Positions 28,022 through 37,069 of a stretch of 64,000 bases of DNA are shown in pieces. The notes under the pieces were generated by a model that was not told where the DNA came from, searched no databases, and was given only the letters and a program-made list of their open reading frames with translations. The DNA is taken from positions 62,001 to 126,000 of the forward strand of contig NZ_QLLC01000005.1 of the NCBI RefSeq assembly GCF_003350205.1, given 5' to 3'. The first letter of the stretch is position 1. Each line of letters starts with the position of its first letter. Made by a program: the position numbers and the translations under genes. This stretch comes from Brevundimonas bullata. GTDB taxonomy: Bacteria > Pseudomonadota > Alphaproteobacteria > Caulobacterales > Caulobacteraceae.

Positions 28022-29284
28022 TTGAGCCTGAAGGCCGCCTGCCGCGACTGCCTGTGGACCGGCGACCGCAAGGTCGAGCGATGTCCTTCGTGCGCCTCGC
28101 GTCGGGTGATCGCCCACGATGAACTCGGCGATCTGACCATCGCCCATCTCGACTGCGACGCCTTCTACGCCTCGGTCGAAAAACGCGACCGCCCGGAACT
28201 GCGCGACAAGCCCGTCATCATCGGCGGCGGCAAGCGCGGCGTGGTCTCGACCGCCTGCTACGTCGCCCGCCTGCACGGCGTCGGCTCGGCCATGCCCATG
28301 TTCAAGGCGCTGAAGGCCTGTCCCGACGCGGTGGTCATCAAGCCCGACTTCCGCAAATACGTGGTCGAGAGCGAGCGCATCTTCGGCGCGGTGGGGCGGC
28401 TGACGCCCCTGGTCCAGACCCTGTCGTTGGACGAGGCCTGGATCGACCTGTCGGGTACAGAACGTCTCAACGGGGGCGCGCCCGCCTTCCAACTGATCCG
28501 GCTGCAGAAATGGATCGAGGAGGAGACCGGCCTGACCGTCTCCATCGGCCTGGCACCCAACCGCTTCCTGGCCAAGATCGCGTCGGAACTGGACAAGCCG
28601 CGCGGCTTCTCGGTCATCGGCGCGGCCGAGGCCAAGTCCCTGCTGGCCTCGCGTCCGGTCAACATCCTCCCCGGCGTCGGCCCGGTCTTCAGCCGCACCC
28701 TGCGCTCGGACGGCTTCGCTGTCGTGGGTGATCTGGCCGCCGCCGACGTCAAGGATCTGATCCGGCGCTATGGGGAGACGGGCCTGCGCCTCTACGACCT
28801 AAGCCACGCCCGCGACGCCCGCCCCGTGCGGCCCGACCACGACCGGCGCGGCATGAGCGCCGAGACCACCTTCAACGACGACCTGACCTCCGCCGAGGAT
28901 CTGGAGGCCGAACTGTGGCCCCTGTGCGAGAAGCTGGCGTCCAAGGCGCGGCGAGACGGCGTGGCCAGCCGAGTGGTGGTGCTGAAGCTGCGCAAGGCCG
29001 ACTTCAAAATCGTCACCCGCCGCATCACCCTGGCCGAGCCCGTGCAGACGGCGCGGGTGCTGTTTTCCGCCGGGCGCGACCTGCTGAAACCCGAACTGGG
29101 CGAGCCCTATCGTCTGATCGGCATCGGTCTGGCCGAGATCGCAGAGGCGGGCGCCGCGCCCGCCGGACTGTTCGCGACGCCTGAGACCCGCGCCCTGAAG
29201 ACCGAAACCGCCATCGACGCCCTGCGCGCCAAATTCGGGGCCGCCGCCGTGGTCGCGGGCCGTGCGCTGAAGAAGCCCGGATGA
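28022..29284 (+). CDS. dinB: DNA polymerase IV with N-terminal zinc ribbon
   Basis: A 420-residue Y-family translesion polymerase. The first 35 residues carry CRDCLWTGDRKVERCPSC, two CxxC knuckles that would bind zinc; the canonical DinB start HLDCDAFYASVE follows. Catalytic carboxylates are Asp in LDCDAF and Asp-Glu in LSLDEAW. The little finger domain and a C-terminal region are complete, but no clear beta-clamp peptide was seen. It starts with TTG at 28022, preceded by GGAG at 6 bases; no ATG gives the zinc ribbon. An operon with divK is excluded by orientation. Confidence 0.9.
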   Translation: MSLKAACRDCLWTGDRKVERCPSCASRRVIAHDELGDLTIAHLDCDAFYASVEKRDRPELRDKPVIIGGGKRGVVSTACYVARLHGVGSAMPMFKALKACPDAVVIKPDFRKYVVESERIFGAVGRLTPLVQTLSLDEAWIDLSGTERLNGGAPAFQLIRLQKWIEEETGLTVSIGLAPNRFLAKIASELDKPRGFSVIGAAEAKSLLASRPVNILPGVGPVFSRTLRSDGFAVVGDLAAADVKDLIRRYGETGLRLYDLSHARDARPVRPDHDRRGMSAETTFNDDLTSAEDLEAELWPLCEKLASKARRDGVASRVVVLKLRKADFKIVTRRITLAEPVQTARVLFSAGRDLLKPELGEPYRLIGIGLAEIAEAGAAPAGLFATPETRALKTETAIDALRAKFGAAAVVAGRALKKPG

Positions 29285-29339
29285 CGCGGACCGCTCGGCG
29301 CGCTACACCCCGCCCGAACCCCTCAACGGAGTCTCCGAC

Positions 29340-29798
29340 ATGAGCATCCACGCCCGCATCGCCGAACTCGGCATCACCCTGCCCGAGCCCGCCAAGCCGG
29401 TCGCCAGCTACGTCTCCTACGTCCAGTCGGGCAATCAGGTCCTGATCTCGGGCCAGCTGTCTAACGACGCCAATGGCGGCATCAAGGGCACTGTCGGCGT
29501 CGACGTGACCCCGGAGCAGGCCGCCGAGGCCGCCCGCCTGTGCGGCATCAACCTACTGGCCCAGATCAACGCCGCCGTCGACGGCGACCTGGATCGCGTC
29601 GTCCGCATCGTCAAGCTGGGCGGCTTCGTCCAGGCCGGACCGGACTTCATCGCCATCCCCGCCGTCATCAACGGTTGCTCGGACCTGATGGTCGAAGTCT
29701 TCGGCGACGCGGGCAAGCACGCCCGCTCGGCCGTCGGCGTCTACAAGCTGCCGCTCGGCTTCGCCGTGGAAATCGACGCCATCATCGAGGTGAAGTGA
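29340..29798 (+). CDS. RidA family protein (YjgF/YER057c/UK114)
   Basis: A 152-residue trimeric imine/enamine deaminase-like protein. Conserved features include the N-terminal YVQSGNQVLISGQLSND, GINLLAQINAAVDGDLDRVVRIVKLGGFV and the C-terminal SAVGVYKLPLGFAVEIDAII. Position of the catalytic Arg typical of RidA proper is not evident (GKHARSAVG), so it belongs to the wider RidA superfamily. Its stop overlaps the GTG start of the next gene. Confidence 0.86.
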   Translation: MSIHARIAELGITLPEPAKPVASYVSYVQSGNQVLISGQLSNDANGGIKGTVGVDVTPEQAAEAARLCGINLLAQINAAVDGDLDRVVRIVKLGGFVQAGPDFIAIPAVINGCSDLMVEVFGDAGKHARSAVGVYKLPLGFAVEIDAIIEVK

Positions 29799-31027
29799 GC
29801 TTCACGCTTCAGGTTCACGACGGGATCGCCGACATAGGCCGGGACGCGTGGGACGCCTGCGCGGCCCCGACCGGCGATCCCTTCGTCTCCTACGACTTCC
29901 TGCACGCCTGCGAGGCGTCCGGCAGCGCCGCCCCGTCACAGGGCTGGGCGGCGCGCCATCTGTCCCTGCACGACGAAGGTGGCGCCGTGATCGGCGTCAT
30001 GCCCCTCTATCTGAAGGGCCACAGCCAGGGCGAATACGTCTTCGACCACAGCTGGGCCGACGCCTACCAACGCGCCGGCGGCCGCTACTATCCCAAGCTT
30101 CTGGCCGCCGTGCCTTTCACGCCCGCGACGGGGCCGCGCTTTCTGGTGAAACCCGTCACCCCGGAAAGCCTGCAAGGCTTATCCGGGGCCGCCCAAGACG
30201 CAAACGGCGGCGCCCTTGGCGGTCCCGGCTCTGCGCTTCGCTCCGGCCGGGATGACGCGATCAGGGAGGCCCTGCTGCAAGGCGCCCTGACCCTGGTCGA
30301 GCGCCTCGGCGTCTCGTCTTTGCACGTCAACTTCCCGACGGAGCCGGAATGGCGCGCCATGACCGGGGCGGGCCTGCTGCCGCGCTGCGACATCCAGTTC
30401 ATCTGGCGCAACGACGGCTATCAGACCTTCGACGACTTCCTCGCCGCCCTGTCGTCCAATCGGCGCAAGACCATCCGGCGCGAACGGCGAGAGGCGCAGG
30501 CCGAGCTCGACATCCGCGTCCTGACCGGGGCCGCGATCACCGAGGCCCACTGGGACGCCTTCTTCGAATTCTACATGGACACCGGCGACCGCAAATGGGG
30601 CCGCCCCTACCTGACGCGCGACTTCTTCGCCCGCGTCGGCGCGACCATGGCCGATCGTATCGCCCTGGTCATGGCCTTCAGAGACGAGACGCCCATCGCC
30701 GGCGCCCTGAACTTCATCGGCCGCGACGCCCTCTATGGCCGTCAGTGGGGCGCGCTGGAGGAGGTCCCCTTTCTTCATTTCGAGCTCTGCTATTATCAGG
30801 CCATCGACTTCGCCATCGCGCGCGGCCTGTCGCGGGTCGAGGCGGGCGCCCAGGGCGAGCACAAGATCGCGCGCGGTTACCTGCCCTCCCCCGTCTATTC
30901 CGCCCACTGGATCGCCGACCCTGCCCTGCGCGATCCCGTCGCCCGCTACCTCGACAACGAGCGCCCGGCGGTCGCGGCTGAGATGGCGGCGATGACGACG
31001 GACCTGTCGCCCTATCGCGCTCGCTGA
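29795..31027 (+). CDS. DUF482 (FemAB-like) N-acyltransferase with captured repeat
   Basis: A 410-residue GNAT/FemAB-fold protein of the DUF482 type: FVSYDFLHACE, SQGEYVFDHSWADAY, PATGPRFLV, SSLHVNFPTE, FIWRNDGYQTFDDFL, the basic SSNRRKTIRRERRE, and GAQGEHKIARGYLP. It probably transfers an acyl group, substrate unknown. Residues about 128-155 derive from an in-frame family-C palindromic repeat between LVKPVTPE and REALLQGAL; other members go straight from one to the other as far as I recall. The GTG start overlaps the ridA stop (GTGA), showing translational coupling. Confidence 0.82.
   Translation: MSFTLQVHDGIADIGRDAWDACAAPTGDPFVSYDFLHACEASGSAAPSQGWAARHLSLHDEGGAVIGVMPLYLKGHSQGEYVFDHSWADAYQRAGGRYYPKLLAAVPFTPATGPRFLVKPVTPESLQGLSGAAQDANGGALGGPGSALRSGRDDAIREALLQGALTLVERLGVSSLHVNFPTEPEWRAMTGAGLLPRCDIQFIWRNDGYQTFDDFLAALSSNRRKTIRRERREAQAELDIRVLTGAAITEAHWDAFFEFYMDTGDRKWGRPYLTRDFFARVGATMADRIALVMAFRDETPIAGALNFIGRDALYGRQWGALEEVPFLHFELCYYQAIDFAIARGLSRVEAGAQGEHKIARGYLPSPVYSAHWIADPALRDPVARYLDNERPAVAAEMAAMTTDLSPYRAR
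30180..30259. repeat. Family-C repeat inside coding sequence
   Basis: The reverse complement of 13002-13060 matches here closely, sharing GGCGGTCCCGGCTCTGCGCT and CCGGCCGGGATGACG. It is an open frame encoding AAQDANGGALGGPGSALRSG and neighbouring residues. It lies wholly within the DUF482 gene. Confidence 0.8.
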
Positions 31028-31058
31028 CAGGTCGTCGCATCGCGAAGTTCTACGGAAC

Positions 31059-31075
31059 TTGCTGCGTCGCAATAC
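31059..31075. promoter_or_regulatory. TGC-N3-GCA dyad upstream of csbD-like gene
   Basis: TTGCTGC-GTC-GCAATAC, 40 bp before the ATG. The left half-site equals that of the perfect dyad upstream of pckG (57466-57482); the right half keeps GCA only. A possible operator for a PhaR-like regulator. Confidence 0.35.
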
Positions 31076-31114
31076 GCTTCCCCTGTGAGTCTCCTCCTCA
31101 CATCAGGAATCACC

Positions 31115-31420
31115 ATGACCGATCAACGTATCGAAGCCGTCGCGACTGAACTTCAAGGCAAGGCCCAGAACGGCCTCGGCCGCCTGACCGGCGACAGCAA
31201 GCTGCAGGTTGAAGGCAAGCTGAACGAGGTCAAGGGCAAGGCGCTCGACGCCTATGGCCGCGTCATCGACGGCCTGGACGGCATGGTCGACAAGGCCCCC
31301 GTCGACCTGCGCGATCCGGCCCGCAAGGGCCTGGACTTCGCCCGCCGCAAACCCCTGCTGACGACCGGCATCCTCGCCGGCGCCGCCGTGCTGTTGGGCG
31401 CTCTGGGCCGTCGCCGCTAA
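31115..31420 (+). CDS. CsbD-like stress protein with membrane tail
   Basis: A 101-residue protein. The N-terminal half (IEAVATELQGKAQNGLGRLTGDSKLQVEGKLNEVKGKA) fits the CsbD family of small stress-induced proteins. The C-terminus has a hydrophobic segment (LLTTGILAGAAVLLGALG) followed by RRR, so the protein is probably tail-anchored in the inner membrane. A DUF883-like relation is possible. The start at ATG 31115 is preceded by CAGGAATCACC. Confidence 0.8.
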   Translation: MTDQRIEAVATELQGKAQNGLGRLTGDSKLQVEGKLNEVKGKALDAYGRVIDGLDGMVDKAPVDLRDPARKGLDFARRKPLLTTGILAGAAVLLGALGRRR

Positions 31421-31443
31421 AAGACGCAGACAAAGCGAACAAA

Positions 31444-31475
31444 AAAGGCCCGGGCGTTATGCCCGGGCCTTTCTC
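31444..31475. terminator. Bidirectional rho-independent terminator
   Basis: A 12-base perfect stem AAAGGCCCGGGC / GCCCGGGCCTTT with loop GTTAT separates the csbD-like gene from convergent clpA. A run of six A on the left gives a T-run for the minus-strand transcript. Confidence 0.9.
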
Positions 31476-31492
31476 TTTGGGCCTGATAGAAG

Positions 31493-33793
31493 TCAGGCCG
31501 TTTCTTCTTCCTCTTCCTTCACCGCCGCGCCCTTGGTCGGGGTGATGTCGAAGGCGATCTTGCCGTCCTTCAGCTCGACCTTGACGTGTCCGCCGCGCGT
31601 CAGGCGACCGAACAGGATGTCGTCGGCCAGCGGCTTCTTGATGTGTTCCTGAATGACGCGGGCCAGGGGCCGTGCGCCATACAGTTCGTCGAAGCCGTTC
31701 TTGGCCAGCCAGTCGGTCGCTTCGTCGGTCAGTTCGATGGTGATGTTGCGGTCCGCCAGTTGGCCGTCCAGCTGCATCATGAACTTGCCGACCACCGAAC
31801 GGATCGTCTCGGCGCCCAGCGGCTTGAAGGCCACGATAGCGTCCAGACGGTTGCGGAACTCCGGCGCGAACAGACGCTGGATAGCCTTGTCGTCCTCGCC
31901 CTCGACCTTGCCCCGGCCAAAGCCGATGGAGGCGCGGGCATTGTCGGCGGCCCCGGCGTTGGTGGTCATGATCAGGATGACGTTCCTGAAATCGACCTTC
32001 TTGCCGATGGCGTCGGTGAGGACGCCGTTGTCCATCACCTGCAACAGGATGTTGTAGACGTCGGGGTGGGCCTTCTCGATCTCGTCCAGCAACACCACCG
32101 AGTGCGGGTGCTGATCGACAGCGTCGGTCAGCAGGCCGCCCTGGTCGTGGCCGACATAGCCCGGAGGCGCGCCGATCAGGCGGCTGACCGTATGGCGCTC
32201 CATGTATTCCGACATGTCGAAGCGCTGCATCTCGATGCCAAGCGTGGCGGCAAGCTGCTTGGCCACCTCGGTCTTGCCGACGCCAGTGGGACCGCTGAAC
32301 AGGAAGGCGCCGATGGGCTTGTTCGGATCACGCAGACCCGCCCGCGCCAGCTTCATCGCCGCCGACACCTGATCGATGGCCTGTTCCTGACCAAAGACCG
32401 CCCGCTTCAGATCAGTTTCCAGCTCGCGCAGAGATTCCGTGTCCGACTTCGAGACTGACTTCGGCGGGATGCGGGCCATCTTGGCGATGACGGCCTCGAC
32501 CTCCTTCTGGCCGATGACCTTCTTGCGCTTGGACTCGGGCAGCAGCATCTGCGACGCCCCCGCCTCGTCGATCACGTCGATGGCCTTGTCCGGCAGTTTG
32601 CGGTCGGTGATGTAGCGAGCCGACAGATCGACCGCCGTGCGGATGGCGGCGTCGGTGTAGCGCAGCTTGTGGTGGGTCTCGTAGGTCGTCTTCAGCCCCT
32701 TGAGGATCTTCACCGTGTCCTCGATCGTCGGCTCGTTGACGTCGATCTTCTGGAAGCGACGCACAAGGGCGCGGTCCTTCTCGAAGTGCTGGCGGTACTC
32801 CTTGTAGGTGGTCGAACCCATGCAGCGCAGGCTGCCCGAGGCCAGAGCCGGCTTCAGCAGGTTGGAGGCGTCCATCGCCCCGCCCGAGGTCGCGCCGGCG
32901 CCGATCACCGTATGGATTTCGTCGATGAACAGGACTGCGTTCTCATGCGTCTCCAGTTCCTTGACGACCTGTTTCAGCCGCTCCTCGAAGTCGCCGCGAT
33001 AGCGGGTGCCAGCCAGCAGCGCCCCCATGTCGAGCGAGTAGATGGTGGCGTCCTTCAGAACGTCGGGCACCTCGCCATTGACGATCTTGCGGGCCAGGCC
33101 CTCGGCGATAGCCGTCTTGCCGACGCCGGGGTCGCCGACCAGCAGAGGGTTGTTCTTGGTACGGCGGCACAGGATCTGGATCGAGCGTTCGACCTCGGCA
33201 TGACGGCCGATCAGGGGATCGATCTTGCCCTTGCGCGCCTTCTCGTTGAGGTCGACGCAATAGGCCTCCAGCGCCTCTCCGCCCGACTTCACAGCGGCGG
33301 CGTCCTCGGCCTCCTCGGGGGAGCCCTTGGCGGGTCGGGTCTCGGTCGCGCCCGGCTTCTTGGCGATGCCGTGGGCGATGAAGTTGACCGCGTCATAGCG
33401 CGTCATGTCCTGCTCTTGCAGGAAGTAGGCGGCGTGGCTTTCGCGCTCCGAGAAGATGGCGACCAGGACATTGGCCCCCGTCACTTCTTCGCGGCCCGAC
33501 GACTGGACGTGGATGACCGCGCGCTGGATCACGCGCTGGAAGCCCGCTGTCGGCTTGGCGTCGTCGCCATCGGCCGTGGCCAGGGCGGCCAGGTCGTTGT
33601 CGACGTAGAGGGTCAGCGCGGTTTTCAGCGCCACGAGATCCACATTGCAGGCCGTCATGACCGCCGACGCATCCGTGTCGTCGATCAGGGCCAGCAGCAG
33701 GTGTTCCAGCGTGGCGTACTCGTGCCGACGCTCGTTCGCATAGCTGACCGCGCGGTGCAGGGTCTCTTCGAGAGGACGAGAAAAGGAGGGCAT
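31493..33793 (-). CDS. clpA: ATP-dependent Clp protease ATP-binding subunit ClpA
   Basis: A 766-residue unfoldase that feeds substrates to ClpP. It has the N-domain with two Clp repeats ([20 protein letters not shown] and following), AAA-1 with [12 protein letters not shown] and [12 protein letters not shown], and AAA-2 with [24 protein letters not shown] and the C-terminal D2 small domain. There is an acidic C-terminal tail (KEEEEETA). The start at MPSFSRPLE follows the clpS stop by 13 bp; the open frame beyond is antisense to nothing but overlaps clpS. Confidence 0.95.
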   Translation of the reverse strand: MPSFSRPLEETLHRAVSYANERRHEYATLEHLLLALIDDTDASAVMTACNVDLVALKTALTLYVDNDLAALATADGDDAKPTAGFQRVIQRAVIHVQSSGREEVTGANVLVAIFSERESHAAYFLQEQDMTRYDAVNFIAHGIAKKPGATETRPAKGSPEEAEDAAAVKSGGEALEAYCVDLNEKARKGKIDPLIGRHAEVERSIQILCRRTKNNPLLVGDPGVGKTAIAEGLARKIVNGEVPDVLKDATIYSLDMGALLAGTRYRGDFEERLKQVVKELETHENAVLFIDEIHTVIGAGATSGGAMDASNLLKPALASGSLRCMGSTTYKEYRQHFEKDRALVRRFQKIDVNEPTIEDTVKILKGLKTTYETHHKLRYTDAAIRTAVDLSARYITDRKLPDKAIDVIDEAGASQMLLPESKRKKVIGQKEVEAVIAKMARIPPKSVSKSDTESLRELETDLKRAVFGQEQAIDQVSAAMKLARAGLRDPNKPIGAFLFSGPTGVGKTEVAKQLAATLGIEMQRFDMSEYMERHTVSRLIGAPPGYVGHDQGGLLTDAVDQHPHSVVLLDEIEKAHPDVYNILLQVMDNGVLTDAIGKKVDFRNVILIMTTNAGAADNARASIGFGRGKVEGEDDKAIQRLFAPEFRNRLDAIVAFKPLGAETIRSVVGKFMMQLDGQLADRNITIELTDEATDWLAKNGFDELYGARPLARVIQEHIKKPLADDILFGRLTRGGHVKVELKDGKIAFDITPTKGAAVKEEEEETA

Positions 33794-33806
33794 GGGAAGG
33801 ATCCTC

Positions 33807-34136
33807 TCAGTCTTTTTCCATCGTGCATTGCAGAGGATGCTGGTGACGGCGCGCCGTCTCGACCACCTGGGCGACCTTGGTCTCGGCCACTTCGTAGGTG
33901 AAGACGCCGCAAACCCCGACGCCATGCTGATGCACATGCAGCATGATGCGGGTCGCGTCTTCGCGGCTCTTCTGGAAGAACCGCTCCAGCACATAGATGA
34001 CGAACTCCATGGGGGTGTAGTCGTCATTCAGAATCAGCACCCGATAGAGCGAGGGCCGCTGAAGCTTCGGCTTTGTTTCGGTGACGACGGCGGCGCCTGC
34101 GCCTCCGCCTTGTTCACCTGGCCGTCTCGTAGGCAT
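33807..34136 (-). CDS. clpS: ClpS adaptor for N-end rule degradation
   Basis: A 109-residue adaptor that delivers N-degron substrates to ClpA. The core has [13 protein letters not shown] (the substrate pocket), [19 protein letters not shown] (ClpA contact and hydrophobic pocket residues) and a C-terminal [11 protein letters not shown], all typical. The N-terminal 28 residues are Gly/Ala/Thr-rich and flexible, as in other ClpS. It is directly followed by clpA, the usual operon. Confidence 0.95.
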   Translation of the reverse strand: MPTRRPGEQGGGAGAAVVTETKPKLQRPSLYRVLILNDDYTPMEFVIYVLERFFQKSREDATRIMLHVHQHGVGVCGVFTYEVAETKVAQVVETARRHQHPLQCTMEKD

Positions 34137-34276
34137 TCGTTGTCCGTACTTCGGGGAGAGTCGATGGTTCAGATAGGCAATGATGGCCTGATTTGTAGGG
34201 GCGTCCAGTCACAGGGTGCGTGAGCAGCCCAGCTAACCAAAGATTCACGGGACATCGACGAGCCGGGATCGCACCA

Positions 34277-34819
34277 ATGGGCCTCGAATTCGCCTCGATG
34301 GACGCCCTCATGACCCTGATCGCTGGACTTATCGCCGCACTGGCTCTGGCGCAGACCCCTGCCGCTGCGCCCGTCATCCCGGACGAGGCGAAGCTGATGC
34401 CGATCATCGCCGAGCGCGACACAGCTCTGTTCAGCACCATGTTCGACCGCTGCGATCCGGCGGCCCTGGCCGATCTGGTGACAGACGATCTGGAATTCTA
34501 CCACGACCGAGGCGGGCTGACGGCGACACGGGCCGTCTTCGTCGCCGACTACGCCAAGGGTTGCGAAGCGCGAAAAGCCCTCGACGCCTGGCGCTCGCGC
34601 CGCGAACTCGTGCCCGGCTCGATGCGCGTCTTCGCCATCCCCGGCGTCGGCGCCGTCGAGGAGGCCAGTCATCTCTTCTATGAGCGTCAGGGCGACGGGC
34701 CGGAAACCCTGGTCGGTCGCGCCCGCTTCTCGATGCTGTGGCGGCTGGAGGACGGCCACTGGCGTCTGGCCCGCGCCTTCAGCATCGACCACGCGCCAGC
34801 ATCCGACGCTGCGCCCTGA
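34277..34819 (+). CDS. NTF2-like/DUF4440 exported protein
   Basis: About 180 residues with an N-terminal hydrophobic signal (MTLIAGLIAALALAQT). The remainder resembles the NTF2-like DUF4440 fold: ALFSTMFDRCDPAALADLVTDDLEFYHDRGG and a C-terminal FSMLWRLEDGHWRLARAFSIDH. Such domains are often small-molecule-binding or catalytic (ketosteroid isomerase-like), and their function is not predictable. The start is uncertain: ATGs at 34277, 34298 and 34310 are in frame, and none has a strong SD. Confidence 0.7.
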   Translation: MGLEFASMDALMTLIAGLIAALALAQTPAAAPVIPDEAKLMPIIAERDTALFSTMFDRCDPAALADLVTDDLEFYHDRGGLTATRAVFVADYAKGCEARKALDAWRSRRELVPGSMRVFAIPGVGAVEEASHLFYERQGDGPETLVGRARFSMLWRLEDGHWRLARAFSIDHAPASDAAP

Positions 34820-34830
34820 GGATGCAAAAA

Positions 34831-34854
34831 GGCCCCGACGTTTCCGCCGGGGCC
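34831..34854 (-). terminator. Rho-independent terminator (phasin side)
   Basis: GGCCCCGACG...CGCCGGGGCC hairpin; on the minus strand it is followed by TTTTT, so it should end the phasin transcript. On the plus strand no T-run follows. Confidence 0.72.
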
Positions 34855-34884
34855 AGATTGTACGCTTACTGAAAATCGTCAGGC

Positions 34885-35355
34885 TTAGCGGGCGGCCTGG
34901 AAGCTCTCGACGGTCGCGGTGACGCGCTCGTTGATCGGCTTGAAGCTGTCCTTCATCGAGGCGGTGAAGATCTCGGTCGCCTTGCCGAACTGGGCCAGAT
35001 AGGCCTCGGCGGCCGACTTGGCCCACGAGGTCTGCAGTTCGACCAGTTCCTGCACCGAACGGGCCTGGCTCAGGGACTGGGCGGCGGCGACGCCGTCTTC
35101 CCAGCTCTTCTTGGAGAAGGCGAGCGTCTCTTGCGACAGGGCCTCGGCGCCCTTCTGGGCGGCGGCGGCCGACTCGACGACGGCTTCGAGGTTCTTCTTG
35201 CCGTGCGCATTCAGCTCGGTCAGCGAGGCGACGGACTTGTCCACGCCTTCGCGGAAAGCCTTGGCGCCCGCAGCCTGGATGTTCTCTGCCTGGGCCTTGG
35301 CCTTGGCGGTGTTCTGTTCGACGGTCTTCTTAACAGTCTCGGCGGCGTCAGCCAT
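34885..35355 (-). CDS. Phasin family protein
   Basis: A 156-residue helical protein of the phasin type that coats polyhydroxyalkanoate granules. Ala-rich amphipathic helices (AKAKAQAENIQAAGAKAF, LTELNAHGKKNLEAVVESAAAAQ, SVQELVELQTSWAKSAAEAY) and the end FKPINERVTATVESFQAAR fit the Phasin_2 family. The start MADAAETVKK is preceded by AGGAG. No PHA synthase or depolymerase is in the window. A TGC-rich dyad lies about 97 bp upstream of the ATG, suggesting PhaR control. Confidence 0.88.
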   Translation of the reverse strand: MADAAETVKKTVEQNTAKAKAQAENIQAAGAKAFREGVDKSVASLTELNAHGKKNLEAVVESAAAAQKGAEALSQETLAFSKKSWEDGVAAAQSLSQARSVQELVELQTSWAKSAAEAYLAQFGKATEIFTASMKDSFKPINERVTATVESFQAAR

Positions 35356-35451
35356 TGGGACTCTCCTGAAGCGATAAAGGGTCTCGCGAAGAACGGCGTT
35401 CATCGCGACAGGGGTCATATGGTGCATGTGCGAAGTGACTTCAAGTGAAAA

Positions 35452-35466
35452 TTGTGCGACGCAACA
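35452..35466. promoter_or_regulatory. TGC-GAC-GCA dyad upstream of phasin gene
   Basis: TTGTGCGACGCAACA, an imperfect palindrome centred about 100 bp before the phasin ATG (minus strand). The core TGC-N3-GCA is shared with sites before the csbD-like and pckG genes. It resembles the TGC-rich operators of PhaR/AniA regulators. Confidence 0.4.
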
Positions 35467-35620
35467 TATGAACGCCGATCACCCTTGACGGCCAAGCCGA
35501 TCACAACTCCGTTGACGGCTTGTTTACCCTCTCGAAACCCGCAGAGCCGATGTTAGCCTTTGTAACGCGCGGTGATCAGGGTCGTCATCGCGCCACAGTG
35601 ACGAGGCTAGTAGATTGACC

Positions 35621-37069
35621 ATGAACGCCGTATTCCGCCGTCGCTTCCTGGCCGCCCTTGTTCTGGGCGGCGTGGTTCTCACGCCAGCTCTCGGCGCGCC
35701 GCCGCCGGTCGCCCAGTCCTCGGACAACTCACGCTACGCTTCCATCGTGGTCGACGCCGCCTCGGGCGAGGTGCTGTTCTCGCGCTTCGCCGATGCCCGG
35801 CGCTACCCTGCCTCCATCACCAAGGTCATGACCCTGTACCTGGTTTTCGAGGCGCTTGAATCCGGCAAGGTCAAACTGACCGACAATCTGACGGTCTCGC
35901 CTCGCGCCGCCTCGCAACCGCCGTCGAAGCTGGGCCTGGCCGCTGGTCAGTCGATCAGCCTGGACGACGCCATGAAGGCCACGGCGGTCCGCAGCGCCAA
36001 CGACATGGCCGTGGTCCTGGCCGAGCACATCGGCGGCTCCGAGGCCCAGTTCACCGCCCGCATGACGGCCAAGGCCCGCGAACTGGGTATGGACCACACG
36101 CGCTTCACCACCGCCAACGGCCTGCCCGACACGCGTCAGGCGACCACGGCGCGCGACCTGTCGATCCTTAGCCGCGCGGTGATGCGCGACTACCCGCAGT
36201 ACTATCGCTACCTCGGCCTGCACGACTGGTACTACAACGGTCGCGACTATCGGAACACCAACGGCCTGCTGGCCACGAACCGCGGCTACGACGGCATCAA
36301 GACCGGCTTCACCAACGCCTCGGGCTATAACCTCGCCGCCTCCTCGGTGCGGGACGGCAAGCGGATCATCACCATCGTCATGGGCGGCCGCTCGACCGCC
36401 AGCCGCAACGCCCACGTCGCCGAGCTGATGGACACCGGCTTCGAAGTCCAGCGCCGCCGCGGCCAGGGCGAGCGCATCCAGGTGGCCCAGGCCTTCTTCG
36501 AGCAGCGCGGATACGGCATCAGCGCCGATCCCAACCCGCCGGTTGAATACGCCTCGGCCTCAAGCGAAGACGGCGAAGGCGTGGGCGCGACCGCTGTGGC
36601 CTATGTCGCCGGCCCGCCCCCCGCCAACCTGCCGACCCAGGTGACGCCGCCGCCCTCGGCCAGAGCCGCCGCAGCCCCTCGCGCCACGGCGCCGGCCCAG
36701 CGCGCGGAAGCCCCGCGCACGCCCGAAAACCTGACCGCCTCGCTCAACGGCGGTTCTTCATCGTCCACACGCCGCGTCTCTTCCGCCGCCACGCCCGCAC
36801 GCACCCCGTCTCGCGAAGCCGCCCGCACCCCGGCCGGTCGCTGGACGGTTCAGGTCGGCGCCTTCCGTGACGAGGCCGTAGCGCGCACCTGGCTGAACGA
36901 TGTCAGCCGCCGCTTCCGCACCCAGTTCACAGAGGCGCAACGCGACGTTCAGAACGCCGACGGCTGGTACCGCTCGCGCTTCACCGGCATGACCCAGGCC
37001 GCCGCCGAAGCCGCCTGCGAGACCCTGGGCGAACGCCGCGTCACCTGCATGGTCATTCGCCCCAGCTAG
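35621..37069 (+). CDS. D-alanyl-D-alanine carboxypeptidase with SPOR domain
   Basis: A 482-residue periplasmic S11 penicillin-binding protein. Signal peptide residues 1-26 (LVLGGVVLTPALGA). Active-site motifs: S65-I-T-K68, S125-A-N127 and K227-T-G. Trims the terminal D-Ala of peptidoglycan stem peptides. The linker (about 310-405) is Ala/Pro/Thr-rich; the C-terminal SPOR domain (GRWTVQVGAFRDEAVARTW...RSRFTG) binds denuded septal glycan and would target it to the division site. TTG at 35615 is a less likely start than ATG 35621. The stop overlaps the convergent DUF2239 stop by 4 bp. Confidence 0.9.
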   Translation: MNAVFRRRFLAALVLGGVVLTPALGAPPPVAQSSDNSRYASIVVDAASGEVLFSRFADARRYPASITKVMTLYLVFEALESGKVKLTDNLTVSPRAASQPPSKLGLAAGQSISLDDAMKATAVRSANDMAVVLAEHIGGSEAQFTARMTAKARELGMDHTRFTTANGLPDTRQATTARDLSILSRAVMRDYPQYYRYLGLHDWYYNGRDYRNTNGLLATNRGYDGIKTGFTNASGYNLAASSVRDGKRIITIVMGGRSTASRNAHVAELMDTGFEVQRRRGQGERIQVAQAFFEQRGYGISADPNPPVEYASASSEDGEGVGATAVAYVAGPPPANLPTQVTPPPSARAAAAPRATAPAQRAEAPRTPENLTASLNGGSSSSTRRVSSAATPARTPSREAARTPAGRWTVQVGAFRDEAVARTWLNDVSRRFRTQFTEAQRDVQNADGWYRSRFTGMTQAAAEAACETLGERRVTCMVIRPS

